Shown here: positions 1-12,812 of the stretch, in pieces
Position numbering within the stretch: position 1 is the first letter of the stretch
How the letters are laid out: each line of letters starts with the position of its first letter
From: Anseranas semipalmata
Taxonomy: Eukaryota > Chordata > Aves > Anseriformes > Anseranatidae
Reading direction: 5' to 3'
DNA: 64,000 nt
NCBI GenBank assembly: GCA_013399115.1
Contig: VXAA01001417.1
Coordinates: forward strand, 215,350-279,349
The notes under the pieces: generated by a model
What the model was told of the DNA's origin: nothing
The model's input: the letters and a program-made list of their open reading frames with translations, nothing else
Databases searched by the model: none
Position numbers and translations under genes: made by a program

Positions 1-2329
1 GCCACATGGCTCAGAGCAACCAGGCACAATAATGCCGAAGTGAGGCTGCTGCTGACTCTACACTGTTTTGTTACTGCTATTTCTTTCTTAACTGTGTCAG
101 TCTTTTAAAGCAATTTTCTTTGCTTTTTCATTCTTTGCTGGGAAAATATTAATATGCTAATGACTTTCAAATGAGCATCCAAGAACATATTGTCTTAATT
201 CTTTTAAGAAGTGTGATAAACAGTTTTCTTTACCTGCAACTGGCATGATGTCTGAGGATAGGCACAGAAAGAAGCAAAACTGTGCATTAGGAAGAAAGGA
301 TATAGGTAGATAAATTCTTACAAAAAACAACTAATGGAATGAATGCAAAAATAAGGTGAAAGAAAAGGAGAAGACCGTAGTGGAAGGGAAATCTGACATT
401 TAAACCCAGGCTCCTGGCTGGTGCCCATGGCAACTCCACTGACAAGTTGGTAAAAACTATTCTCTCCTTTGATTGCTTTCAAGGATAATCCTTGCTTCTT
501 TTTCCTGGGAACCATGACAGATTTTCTCTCTTTAGGGACAGTGCAGGAGTTTCTTTCATAATGGCTCTAATAAATAATGGAGTGTTAATGTCCTCTAGGA
601 CAACTAGCTGTGAAATTTGATCTGTTTAGGACACATTTTCACACTTACATACAAGTGAGGCATTATGTGGTGAGAAATACAGGTATCTCCAAATGCTTGA
701 TATCAAGTGTTTATGCAATTGTAAAAATTCTAAATGGAATCCAGCATAAAAAAAAAAAACAAAAAAAACAAAAAAAAAAACATTTAAGGGAAACCAACTT
801 GAATTGCTCCAATGAGCTCAGCATGTGGCATTCACGGTTTCTAAATTTAAATAAGGTTTCCATCTGCTCTGTCGTTCAAGAATCTCAGTGAAAACTATTA
901 GAGAGAGAAGGCGGGGGAGAAAGCGAGCATACACATTGATGTGAGGTTATGCTTTATATGCGGGATACTTCTGCAGCAAGTACAGGTTCTGCAGTGCGCT
1001 CGTGCTTTACCAGAGACCCGTGGGCACAAGAGGCTGAGCCACACGAGCGTGACAGGACACAACTCTGCCTGGGCCCCGCAGCTGGGGCTGGGCCCAGCCA
1101 TGCCCCTGCACAGAGGCTGCCGAAAGGGGCTCTTCCTCTCACAGGGAGAGGAGACTCTCTCCTGCCAAAACCATGAGACTAAGCAGCTAGAGGAACGGCA
1201 TTAACAGAACAGAAACATCTACCAGGGATATCCCTGAGCCACAAAACGAGGAAAACCGTGTCTTCAGCTCTTCCAAACCAAGAGAGAACTGCGTTCCAGT
1301 GTTTAACTCAAGACTACCTCAGCTTCTGAATTTATTCATGAATAAAATGCTATTTGCAACAGGCACTGAACAGTCCAAATACCTTCCATTCTTTGGAAAA
1401 AAGAAATCATTAAGTTAAATGGATCAAGACAGTCAAAATGCCTTCAAATAGTATCATCACCAGAGTTTCTGAGGGAAAGCCTAACTTGCTAGGCCCCTTC
1501 CTAAACATGATGCATTGTACCCTTAGATATGAGGGGAATCAGGCTCTTGGAGCAAGAACAAAATCAGCTGCAGGAACAAAGGATCTCTCACAGGGACCTG
1601 TGCCTCTTGTTTCCTCACTGAAATCAGATCCCCAAACTTAGCATTTCCAGAAACTTTTACCATATTAGGCAGAAAGAGAAGTAGTTTCCAAATCTAAACA
1701 GCCTTGTGCTAGTGAGTAGAAGTCAGTAATGATAAAATGCACTCAGAAGTCCCCAGCAGCGTGGACAGTATAACTCTAGCCTGGAACAGGAAAAATACAG
1801 TGGAAATCAGTTGTAAATTGTGTATGTTTAAAGGAAGTCATAAGGTTTTATACTGGTTTTAGACCACAGGTTTTTAATATAGTTCATGGCCATCTGGAAA
1901 ACAGGCATGACACAACTGTGGTGGTATTATGTAACATAGAAAACGAACATGACTGTCAGGACATAGAGGAGCCAAGAAAGCCAGGCAAAAGAGAAGCATG
2001 AGAGCAGATGGAATTGGTTGTTGGTAAAAGCAAAGCAATATCGAACTAGCAAGGGAGAAAAATGCTATTGAGGACAGCCCCATGCAAACCACCACTCCCT
2101 GATCCACAGCGGTTCTAAAAGCAAGTTGATCAGAGTGGGGTTTGCAAGAGCACTTAGGTGTCATAGGATGCTAAAGCCACTCCTTTCAAAACCCGCTGAG
2201 ACGGGTTATGAAATGGGCTAGGATATTTGCAGTTTTGTTACGTAAATCAGCAATGCACCTTTGCAAAAACTTTTTGTTCACTTCTTGTCATCGGTAACAG
2301 AAACACACATGAAGTTTGCAGGGAGCAGA
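1..2329. other. Unique AT-rich stretch, no gene seen
   Basis: No frame longer than 100 codons and no recognisable protein motif. It holds an A-rich tract at 748-780 and a GC-richer patch at about 1000-1160 containing a 14-bp perfect palindrome at 1086-1099. Short frames around 950-1200 exist on both strands at once, which is the behaviour of GC-rich noncoding DNA. Confidence 0.6.
748..780 (+). repeat. A-rich simple tract
   Basis: Thirty-three bases, all A except three C (A12, C, A8, C, A, A10, with one further C between the last two runs or at their edge). No retrogene body or target-site duplication is visible next to it, so it is read as simple sequence rather than a poly(A) tail. Confidence 0.85.
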
Positions 2330-2690
2330 AGACACTAAGAGGATGGGTTAAAATGATTAAAGCAATGCAGACATTCCCATATGAAGGGAGATTAACAAGT
2401 TATGGGGCTGGCCTCTATGTTCTGTTTGTGCAACGCTCACTGCAATGTAACAGACATGGCAATAATAATGAGCTGCAGGAAGAGGAGATCAGTACTGTTC
2501 CGATTAAAGAGGACACATCTTAGGGAAGCTGTGAAACCAGGCCACAAAGTGCTGTGCAGATAAACTCTGCATTTTTATAGGCCTTCTTATAACATAAGAT
2601 CAAGGAGGATGTTTAAAGGCGAAAAATGTAAAACTGATGCAATGCACTGCAGAGTGAACCCATTGCCACTAGCAGTGAAGTGAAGGGCTC
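2330..2690 (+). mobile_element. Ancient CR1/L3-type LINE fragment
   Basis: Two blocks match the 3' third of old amniote CR1/L3 LINEs, as I know the family, in the + orientation. Block 1 is at about 2350-2410: 'gattaaagcaatgc...cccatatgaagggagatta', equivalent to the 'ggatcaaaggtatgg...tatgaggagagattaaaa' segment of ORF2. Block 2 is at about 2590-2680: 'cataagatcaaggagg' through 'gagtgaacccattgccac', equivalent to the 'acaagaaccag...' to 'tggaactcattgcca' segment. The part between is strongly diverged. No open reverse-transcriptase frame remains. It is much older than the copy at 38.7 kb. A search against an amniote repeat library would settle family and limits. Confidence 0.6.
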
Positions 2691-3760
2691 AATGAGGTTT
2701 AAAAAGATGCACCTTTTTACACAACTATAAAATCCATACTTCTTTCTAAAATCAATAATAAAACCCTTCCTAAACACAACTGTAAAATACTACAGATCAG
2801 ATGAAGAGGGAGTACCTCAAGAAGGTAGTCAAGCATTAGTCTCATTTTCACTTGCAGGTATTTCCACGTAGATCAAGGTGATAACAACTCTCATGCTTGT
2901 ACAAGTTGATGATTAACCACAGATTAACCCAGAGGAACCTCCAGTCTGGCTTGTCCACTGTCCACACTGTCACCACACTGTAACTCTAATAGTGCACTTT
3001 AATTGTCTGCTAAGATTTTCTTCCCTCTGAAACTACAGCTGCTCCACTGACAGAATATTGGACAAGATGGAGCCCAGATTAATTTTTTTTTTCTATCTAA
3101 ATGGGTTTCAAAAATAATTTAGTAAATGGCAACAGGATTGAGAAAATGTGTTTGCTTTTAAAGCAGAAAGGAGAAAGGTTAGGCAAGGATGGAATAAATA
3201 GCCTGGAATAAGCAGATGGTATGGTGGTTGTGATGGACCATTAGAAAATGCCTTACTGCAGCTGGAATGCAAACTAAGTGTGTCTCAGCATTCCGACCTC
3301 TTAAAGGAAGCATATCCAACTACTATGCAAAAAATGTATGCTTTTTTCCTTTCAGCCTTTTTTTCCTAGCAGTTTAGCCATAACAAATGACCACACAGTC
3401 ATAAACTAGTTTAGAAAGTTCACTAATATTTAATTTAGTGATACTTAGTGGCAGCTGTTAAAAAAAGTACATAAAAAAAAGAATAAAAAGAAAGAATGCA
3501 AACATTCTGGCTTCTCAAAACCAGCTAGTAAAACAGCTGATGAGTCCCATTTTCAAGCAATTTTCTGCAGCCATGAGGGCTTGAAACTTTTGTTTCTAAA
3601 TGGAAGTTGAGACTCCTTATTCAACTGCTTGAGTACAGAAACTGACACTTGAAGAAAAATGTCAAATACTGCAGCAATCACAAATTAAAAAAAAATGAGT
3701 TCTAATCAAAGAGATTGGCATCACTGTACTAGAGTGCTAAAATATGCTTGTATTACAGCC
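2691..3760. other. Unique sequence, nothing recognised
   Basis: AT-rich DNA with short A runs (near 3465-3480 and 3685). No open frame of note and no repeat match seen. Confidence 0.55.
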
Positions 3761-3840
3761 TGTTCTAGTGGTGAGAGCATTTGTCTGAGAATGATAAGCT
3801 CTATTTGTGGCTTTCAGCAGTGTCTTTTGGGGCAATTATA
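3761..3840 (+). mobile_element. Possible MIR-like SINE relic
   Basis: The segment beginning 'ctagtggtgagagca' and running through 'ctgagaatgataagctctatt' to 'ttttggggcaatta' follows the order of the tRNA-derived head and core of MIR/CORE-SINEs: an A-box-like 'agtggttagagca', then 'ctgggagtcaggagacctgggttcta', then 'cttgggcaag'. Many substitutions and indels are needed. The pyrimidine-rich tail of the family may continue to about 3890 ('cttcccacttgtatttagag'). This is a by-eye alignment only. Confidence 0.4.
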
Positions 3841-3880
3841 AAAAAAATACCTTCAGAACTGCTTCCCACTTGTATTTAGA

Positions 3881-5529
3881 GAAAAAGCATTGAGTTTGTG
3901 AATCTGTATAATGCTTAGTAAAATTGGTCCCCAATTTCAGCTGGGCTGTATGTGTATCTTCATCACAAACAATAGCAAGCAAGAAATTCTGATGTCCTAT
4001 TTTTAACTCCTTGTGAGAACAGGAAGTCACAGGTGATCTTGGCCAAGGCCCCAGCTACAGCAAAGAGAGGGAAGGTTCACCTTAGCAATAGCTGCTTCCT
4101 AGCGGTGTGTACAGGGAACACATGCTGGTCCCAATGCACTCTTCCTCTTCCTCTCCTCTGCTCTTTGGAATTGAACACACCCACCCACCATGGCTCAAAG
4201 CTAGCAAAGACATACTCCAGAAGCACCTGGGGCTGCCTTTCTCCTAGTTTCTCTATCCTTTATTTCTTTAACAATTGGGAAGCAAGAAAAACTCATCTAA
4301 ACAGAAATATTGTCTGAAACGTATTGCCTAAAATACACTTTCGAAGACAGATTTAAAGCCTTTTAGTATTGGCCAAGTTGTGTGGGAGGGCACAGCGGGA
4401 CACTAACAAGGCTCATGGGAAAGGGTGGGAGATGAATTTCATATGCAAATGTGGAACACGACATGGATGGGAAGGGAGGGAAGAAATCAAGCCGAAATAT
4501 TATCTTTTAGCCCCAAAGCTTCATATTACATGTATTATTTATACCATTGTTCTATAAGATAATCTGTGGAAAACAAGATGAAGAGTTTCCAGCCTTTCAA
4601 AAGATGAACAGTTTTCTAAGAGAAAGGAAAGAGTGCTAATAGCTTTAATGTATATAACTTTAGTACATGATTCTTTAATGTATCACAGTAAAGTCACTTC
4701 CATGACATGCTAACATTGCTACTTTACATACAGCTTCATGAAGACACTATTTCAGCTATGACACTCAGCAAACACACACAAAAAAAGCAACACACAAACA
4801 CCTGCACACCCTTGAGATAAGCTAAGTGATGATCTGAGTATTAAAATACATCAGTAATTGGGATCTGCGTTTGGAGGTACCAAGAGTTACCTATGAGGGC
4901 ACCTTCTTGCATTTGGACTGTAAAAGGATACATTGCCTGTTTCTGCTGGACTAAGCTTAAAGCAGAATAACAAAATTGCTTTAGGATATATTGATTACAG
5001 ACTCATAGACAGGGAACTAGTTGATCTTTTAACATGCACAGATAACCTGCTTTCCTAAACCAGTTCTTTGAGAATCGTTCCTCTGTAATCCACACAAAAT
5101 CAGAGTTGGTGGCAGAGATGGAAAAGGGCGAGATCAAATACACAGAGAGAGAAGAAGCAGACTGTGCAGGAAGAGGGGATCAAAGTTCAAAGGAGAAACA
5201 GGGAGAAGGGTACTCTTGGTTCACTTGTTCTACCTGCACATACATATAATTTACACTCCATTTCCTCAGTTTTTAAAAAGTGCATAATTTGTAGATATCT
5301 GAGAGCTATGATCACAGAGTTACGAGAATTCGGATGTGACAAGAAACCAAAACAACTGGGCGCTATGCTACAAGCTTCTTTCCTTCTGCATTTCGGCTAG
5401 ACATTACCTCCACAAAACAAGAACAGTGCTTCACGCTTGCAGAATTTCTGTAAAAGGGAAAAGCTTAAAGTAACAGGAGATGAAAGGAAGTACGCAAGTT
5501 TTCAACCCCATGCTACAAAGAGTCCTGCT
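3881..5529. other. Unique sequence, simple CA-rich patch
   Basis: Mostly unique AT-rich DNA. A short CA/A-rich patch lies at about 4770-4805. Frames at 4033-4317 and 5164-5400 (under 95 codons) show no recognisable motif and are not called as genes. Confidence 0.55.
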
Positions 5530-6185
5530 CTTTGCAGTAATGACAGACCGAAACCTGCAGCCTCGAGGACTGGCTAACCCTGCTTTGTGCAGAGCCCCAG
5601 GCCCTGAAGCTCGCCGGCCACCAGCCGGCCACGTGGGAGGTCCCAGGAACGAAATTGCCGTCGCCGAGCTGAGGCCCTGCAGGTACCACAGCTGACTGAC
5701 TTCCTACAGCTGCAGCCTCACTGACCCCTGAACAGCATCAAAATGGAAAGAACGAGCGTGCTTCAGCCCTGCAGCTTCTTTCAGGGCGTGTGGTACCGAC
5801 GCGAGCCAGGTTTCGTCACCTCATTTCCAGGCAGATCGGCTCAGGAAGTGACTGCAGGACTCCCACTCTTTCTTCCCTCTTCTTCCCTGCAGGTGTCCTT
5901 TGCCCTTTGAAACAGCAAACGGGGGTTTTGGCTCTCAAAAGACTGTTAATCTGTCAGAAACCTTTGTCGGAATTGTAGCAAAATTCCCCCAGCGACTCCT
6001 TCCCGACCCAAGGTGGTCAGCCAGGCCGCGTTTCTCCCTCCCCAGCGGCAGCACGTTTAACTCCTTCTCGAGAGCTCTCACCCGCTCCATTTCCATCGCC
6101 CCCACACAGCTCCCTGGCTCCAGCTCCCCTTTTGGGTTATTCCTCAGCTCCCTTCCAAAAGCTCTGCCAGGACAAAATCACGTCT
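5530..6185. promoter_or_regulatory. CpG-enriched patch, possible promoter
   Basis: About 30 CpG dinucleotides were counted by eye in about 650 bp, in a window where CpG is otherwise sparse. Clusters lie at 5610-5665 ('tcgccggcca...cagccggccacg', 'gccgtcgccgag'), 5756-5815 and 6000-6100. G+C is clearly above the flanks. The observed/expected CpG is roughly 0.6, borderline for a CpG island. No TATA box or recognisable first coding exon was identified. CAG|GT donor-like sites occur (for example 'ctgcaggtacc' near 5678). It could be the promoter of a distant gene or noncoding transcript, or simply a GC-rich patch. Confidence 0.4.
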
Positions 6186-6245
6186 GTGTGTGAAACAGAA
6201 GGAAGGGGTTTCTCTGCTAGGATATTTAAAATCTACTGTGAAGTT

Positions 6246-6260
6246 AAAAAAAAAAAAAAA
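6246..6260 (+). repeat. A15 homopolymer
   Basis: Fifteen consecutive A just downstream of the CpG-enriched patch. No retrotransposed body is recognised upstream. Confidence 0.85.
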
Positions 6261-7341
6261 GTCTGCAATACAAGTAAAATTTCCTCTCTGAACAATCATA
6301 AAGTGGTGTAGGTGTAAAGACGTGTATCTTTAGCAAACCTCAGAATACACCACAGAAGGTAGTACTAGCTTTTGTTGAGCCTACAGCTCGCCCAATTTTG
6401 TGCTAGAAGCAGCCTTCCCAAAACACGGCCGCTCTGGCAGCAAGGTGTCCTTGGTGCAGCTGATCAGACTTCTGTCCTGAGCACAAAACCACAAGGAGTG
6501 TATACGTGCAGGTTAGTTATAGAGTATAAGCGAGTAGCTGGACTCTGTTAAGAGTACAGAAGTACAACAGGATGAAAATACAACTCCCTGCACTCTCATT
6601 TCCCTCCAGCTGAGTTGTCTTCAGTACATGCGATAAGCCATGGATCATGAACTGGTATGCTATTCTTGCATAACATAGTCAGATCCTGTTATTTTGTACA
6701 CGCCTAATATTTTAGAGGACTATTCTGTTTGTTGATTTGGAAACAACTGTGAAAACAAACTTTTTTTTTCTAAAATCCCACTCAAGACAGACAATTGAAC
6801 ATCTGTGTATGGGTCAGCACTGCAGTATCTGCCCTTGTTCACAATCAGCAGTCACCTCTACCACAGCCGAAATACAGTTATTTATAGGAATGTAGACAGC
6901 TTGAGCTCAAGGCATTACTCAACGACTGAGATCAGAAATGAGAAAAAAAATACTATATGTTCTCCATGAAATCTTATAAATAGGCAGAAATTAACTCCAC
7001 AGTTCAGCAAAACTCTTTCTGCTTGCATGTTTTCAGGACTCCTGGAAAACAGAAACCCTCCGCCCCTAGGTGGCACCGGGCCGCCTGGCGCTGCTTAGCG
7101 CTTGGTTCAGTGGTGATGCACAGAGCAAAGCTCCTAAAATTGCCAACATCATTTCGTGAAACACTCTGTACATCTCCAATTACAATCACAGTCCAAGATG
7201 ATATTTCTCAAGTGGAGTAGCAGGCAGGGCACCCAGCAGAATAACAAAGTACACCTGCAGGAAGAAATACAGCAACAAGCCTTTGCTTTACGTCTCTAGC
7301 AGGAACACTATTCACAGGGCCTATGGAGGCAACGGCTCAAT

Positions 7342-7362
7342 AAACAAACAAACAAACAAGCA
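7342..7362 (+). repeat. (AAAC)n microsatellite
   Basis: About four and a half AAAC units followed by an imperfect unit ('aagc'). Confidence 0.85.
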
Positions 7363-10300
7363 AGGGAACATGCTAACATGCTTTACATCTGACATTTCTA
7401 TACTGTATGTAAGTAAATGTTAACTCAAAATATCTTGGTCTTAGCAACACATTGTCCTATCAGTGGACAATTTGACTTGTTCTTCCTTTAACAGATGAGC
7501 AGGCAGCGACCAGAATCTATTGAGCTCCTATCAGCTGGAATTTCATTGCAACGCAGAAGGATATTGAAAGCACTATCTGCTATGCATGCAGATTTTCTAA
7601 TAAAATGCTCATCACTGCTTCATGTGAGCAGGTTCGATTAATTTGGTAGATTGGCACTTCAGCTCCTTGCTGAAATTTAGCAGCACTTACACTTTTTAGA
7701 AATCTGAAGGACTAATGAGGGAGAGACCAAATTGTGTTTCTGCTTTTGTCAGCCCATGAAAATGACAACATCCTTCTCCAAACTCTGCACAGTCTAAGAT
7801 TATAGATATAACATTTAATCTTCATCTGTATTGCTGGTTTATACAGAAGTTGTGTAAATATTCCCTGTAGACGTCCACAGATTTTGTTTCAGAACTTATT
7901 TATGAGCTGAGAGCTGTGTTCAGTGCTTATGGTATTCATATCCTAAAACTGAAGAAAAGTCGAGCATGAGTGATGGATATAATTTGTTAACAGGACTTAA
8001 AGCCTATTTGTCTGTTTTCCCTTTTCATTTCCCTCCACAGTCATAAATTGGTGCAAAATTGATTCAATGACCCAGATATTACTATTTCACAACTTGGCCA
8101 TTTTTATCTTCTGATCAAAATGGCTGTACACAGGAGGAATCTTTATGTCTTTTTCTATCATGGTGCTATGCTAGTAATTTGCAACATAAATGCTAAAATG
8201 GCCATGTCAAAGGAAAGGCATTATTTTTACTGTAAACATAACAGAATTAGGCATAGTTGCAAACTAAAATCTTTATTCCTCACCCTTTTGATAAAATTAG
8301 CTCGCTTTGTCATCTGGTGTGCAATTATGCCCGACAGATAAACTGCATCTTCCACAGAGAAGACAAAGGCTGATTGAACATCTTCACTTGAACAATGTTT
8401 CTCTTTCGGTCCCTCTTGGTGAGATGAAGGTATGAACAGCCACACATTTTCCCCTGTCTTACACAGGAAGCTTCCCATCTGTCTATAAACAAGGGCTCAT
8501 TTTTATTGCTTAGGAAATATCCTAGGGAACAGAAAATACCACTGCCAATTTCTGCCCCAGGAAGTACTATGTTTGATTTTAATTATATTTCTAGATCTTT
8601 TTTAAGGACAAATGCATTTCTAATTATCAGTGCAAACTGAAGGGACCGGGAAGGAATGTCCCCTTGACATCCTAAGGGCAGCAAAACAGCTAAGTTAAAC
8701 ATGTTGTTCCCCACCTCCACACACGCATCTCATGGTATTGATTACTGCCAAAGGAAAGATAACAGATTTTATAAACCTCTCGTAGGCGCTGGGGCAGCAA
8801 GCGGTCAGACTGGGAAACTGTGCCCGAGAAGACGCTTTATTGGAGGTCTCACTGGAGTGTTCTGTCCTGGAGAGAATCATGTTACGACTGGAGACACTAC
8901 AGAGCTCCTACAGAAACCTACTGCAAGCCCTCTGGACTACCTGAATCCCAAATTAGCACTATAGAAGTAGAAAAAATGCCCAAAAGACTGGACAGTGAAT
9001 GCGCAGCTGAGAGAATGTGTTCCCCTTGTAGGCTAACACTGGATGCACACTAAGAATGGGGAGAAACTATTTCTGTAGTCACCTACTTATCCATCGCTCA
9101 CCCCACCACTTAGTGCTGCCTTGCTACTCACATACTCACAAAGCAGTAACAAAACTAAGCAATAAACAAACTGGAGAGACTGATGAAAAAATAGAGCAAG
9201 CGTTCTTTCTAAGAATAACTGTCAACTAACAAGAAAGGCTTTTACCTCTTTTTTAATTACAGAGCAAAGAAAAGCTTTCACTGAAAATAATTAGAATTTA
9301 CTAAACCTTAGAGAACAATGGATTTAGTTAGTATGTGAATTTCTTTCTGGTGCTGTACAAGTAATCAAGATACGTAGAAACAAGAGAGAAGGCTTTATAT
9401 CATGAATTAAGACAAAGAATTTCAACACAAAAGCATAGCAATTGCAGGGACTGACTTCTGAAAACAAAGTTATGGAAAAAAATCTCAAAAAAGCTCCCTG
9501 CAATATTTAATTTCAAGCATGGCCACAAACGGTGTCAAGGAAACAACTTCAAACTCCATCACAAAAGCATGTAGAGGAATTAATGAGAAAAGAATCAGGT
9601 ACATGAATTGTCAAAAACCTCTCTTGGAATAGGTAATCAACCATTTGTCGTCCCCACATTTACTCAAAATGCCCGTAGAAGAAGGATTAAAACTTTGTTT
9701 TAGAGACTGCTGAAGAAAATACATTGAAAAGAAGCTTAAATGCAAACAAAACTACAAAATGAAACGAATGTTCTTCTTCCTACCAGCCTGAACATCAACA
9801 CAAAATGCTGAAACAGGATGGTATGAAAACTCCACACCTGCAAGTAGAGGTGGGGTCAAGCACGTTCAGGTGAAGGCACGCAGGGGCATAACGTATCTTG
9901 AGCCACAGGGGCTACAGCGTGAACACCTCTGGACAGCTTTTGGTGGGCAGCTGGTCTGATCACGCATTTTCATGATGGAGCGAGAGGAGCCCATCGTCAT
10001 CTTTGAAAACAAACATAAATGAAGTAATACAGCAGTGTAATGTAACTTCCTCAATCTAGTATCTAGTTAAAGCAACAAAAAGTCACTGGGATGGTCTTCC
10101 AGCTCCCTGATGTCCTTGCAGAAGAGACAGGTCATTAGCCTTTTTATTTGATAATTACTTTCTCAACCCTATGATTTTTTGATACAATTAATCATGAGTC
10201 TTCCAAGACCTCGTACATGCTATGGCCGTAACCTGACTTCACTTCAGCATACACAAGCATCATCCTTTTCCTGTCTGTCCCCTATGACAAGACTTACTCT

Positions 10301-12800
10301 GGAAGATAATTCAGGCAAGCGGGCCAGAAAAGAATTGTGGTGTACTCTGTCTAGGTCCCTGGTCTGGACAGAAGGGCCCTGAGGACACTCCAGAGCCCAC
10401 CTGTAGACACAGTCATACCTTGTCTCACATGACGTACCTCCTCCAGAAGGCTGCCCATTGCTGGCTTGATTCTACCACATTTAATCCACGTTTGCTTTTC
10501 TAAAATCAGTAAGTGCATCTGTGATGCTTCTGTCAGCACATGGATACTGTCAAGCACATCCTAAAGCCCTGCTGGAATGAAAGAGCCAGTTTTCCTACGG
10601 GAGATTAATTACATTGGTCTGTAATCAAGCACAGGGTCACTGGAGTTCACAAAAGACTTTTTCTCTAAGTAAAATTTTTTGTTAATTCCAATCAGGTGTT
10701 TGCCAAAGTAGTTACACATAGGAAAACCAGTGCATTACCGTCCTGCTGCCTGAACATTGTAAATTGTTTAGAGTAGATACAGTGAGAATAAAAACAGTCC
10801 AGAGTTTAAACTTGGCTCTCGGTTATTTTTTTCTGAAATATCATTCAACACCAAGATACCGAAATCTTTCTCACTGGCTCTTCTAGACTGGATAATCTCA
10901 GACTGTTTAGTTCTGCAGCAGGTAAAGGAGATTCCTGCTACTCCAGATGTGGTCCAGCATCTGTCTGAGCTAGGTGCAAAAGAATGAACTCATCTATACA
11001 TTAACGCTACCTGCAGCATGTCTTAATAGCAAGAGACAATATAAATAAAATCTCACCTCTTTTTTTTTGTTGTTGTTTTTGCTTGTTTGTTTTCTGTTTT
11101 ACAAACCAGCTTTAGAATTCCTATGGAAATAATTGTTTAGTTTACTTACAAGGCTAACAGCAACCAGGTGTTTTTGTACTGTCTCCTTCTCATTACAATC
11201 CACTGAGATTCAGGCAGCTGAAAATCTATATCCAACAATGCTTCATCACTACTTCCAGTATCATAAATACATGTATGAACTCTGAAGACACAGATCTACT
11301 TAAAACAATCCAATACAGGCAACACATTAAACTCATAATGAGTTATTCATTATAAAGCATATTAAAGCGTAAAACTGGCTCAGTTCTCTCTCTGAATTTT
11401 TGGCTATCCCTTTCTTCAGCCATTTTCTGAATTGCACATTTTTTTGACAGAATTTTATCTCTCAGTTAATTTTTGGTCTCTTTCCACTTCCTGGTCAAGA
11501 CCGTGTATCCCAGTTATCAGCCTGCTTGACAAGGTGTGCCTACAGCCCCCCGGGGGCTTGCCAGCAAGTTTACACTATGTCAATGTATCTGTTCTGTGTC
11601 TCTCAGTTCTACTCCCATTCTGCCCAGACACTGGTTATCATGCTGTAAACGAAAGGCATCAGGAGCAGTTTATTCATGAGCCATAAGTCTGAATTCACTC
11701 TGTATTTATTAGCACAGCCATATAACATCAAACATGCCCCCCCACAGAATTTGAGATACTACAGCCCCAGTCTTTGCAATGCATGGGAGAGTTCGAAGGA
11801 AATTGCCAATGAATCATGCAACTCGATCTCCACCCCTCAGTCAGCTTCTGAGTTGGGCTTTTCATTTCTGGTTCCTACCGCACATGAGTGTTCACAGAGA
11901 ACCCAGTGAGCTCAGTGATGTTTTTCAGCCCTGATGCAAGTGCCTAATGGGATTGAATTTAAAATCCCCCACAGATCTTTAAAAGCAAATAAATAAACCC
12001 CACAGTAATTTGTGTGCGCTCAGCTTTGTTCACATCACATAGATCTTCACCACTGCTCTCTAGTGCTTTGGAGACCTGCTCTAGGAGGGAGAGAACCTGT
12101 GCGTTTACACTAAGGTTAAAATTACCGGCATCAGACTGCAAAACATCTTACACCACCACACAAATATGGACATTTTATTGATTCTACTTGGTTAATAATT
12201 AGTCAGCCAACAACCCAGACAGCGATGTTGGGTTCGTTCACTGCTGGGAGAACTAAGTTAATGCTTGAGAAATTAAATTAAAAATCATAAAAACTCTATA
12301 GCAGTTCACTGTTCAGAAGTTAGTTACAAATACAAAAAATGAGGAAAAATCAGAAGTTCTCACTGCTTTAACTCATCTACTTGACAGATAGGTATTATGC
12401 TCGAACTTCTATAGTAGCAACATAGAGAATTTAATTATACAGCCAGAAAACTAGAAATACAAGTTACATTGCATCTGTAATTGAGCTGAGTTATAATTAA
12501 GGCTGAAAATTTTGTTGCTGCGCTCCTGATGTTTTGTTGTTTTAATGATACAACTGTAAAAACCTTTTTTAATTTGAAAGCACTGACATAAATATTACAT
12601 CTACTTAGAAGACCCTCTTTACTTCAGTATTCTGACATACGTCTGCAATTTAGCAATTAAAATAGGTGCTCTGTGCTTTTTATTGCTGATACCATCAGAA
12701 AATCAGGACATGAGTAGAACACATCAGTCCTCCTCATCAGTATACCCAGAGTGATTTACTAAATTAAAGCAAGTTTTCCATCACAATTTAATGCAATTAA

Positions 12801-12812
12801 CCCCCCCCCCCC
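12801..12812 (+). repeat. C12 homopolymer
   Basis: Twelve uninterrupted C between 'gcaattaa' and 'aatttatt'. It is unusual in this AT-rich context and prone to length variation. Confidence 0.9.

Noticed and set aside
4816..4890. Possible C/D-box small RNA around 'gtgatgatctga'
   Set aside because: The C- and D-box-like words are adjacent rather than separated by a guide, and no terminal stem is present.
10850..10990. Text resembling the CR1 minus-strand block 'ctccagatgtggtc'
   Set aside because: The neighbouring CR1-like words occur in the wrong order for a collinear element, so the resemblance is not enough to call.
11959..12141. Minus-strand 60-codon frame with VNAQVLSLLEQVSKALESSG
   Set aside because: Coding-like composition only. 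No homologue is recognised, and the length is well within chance.
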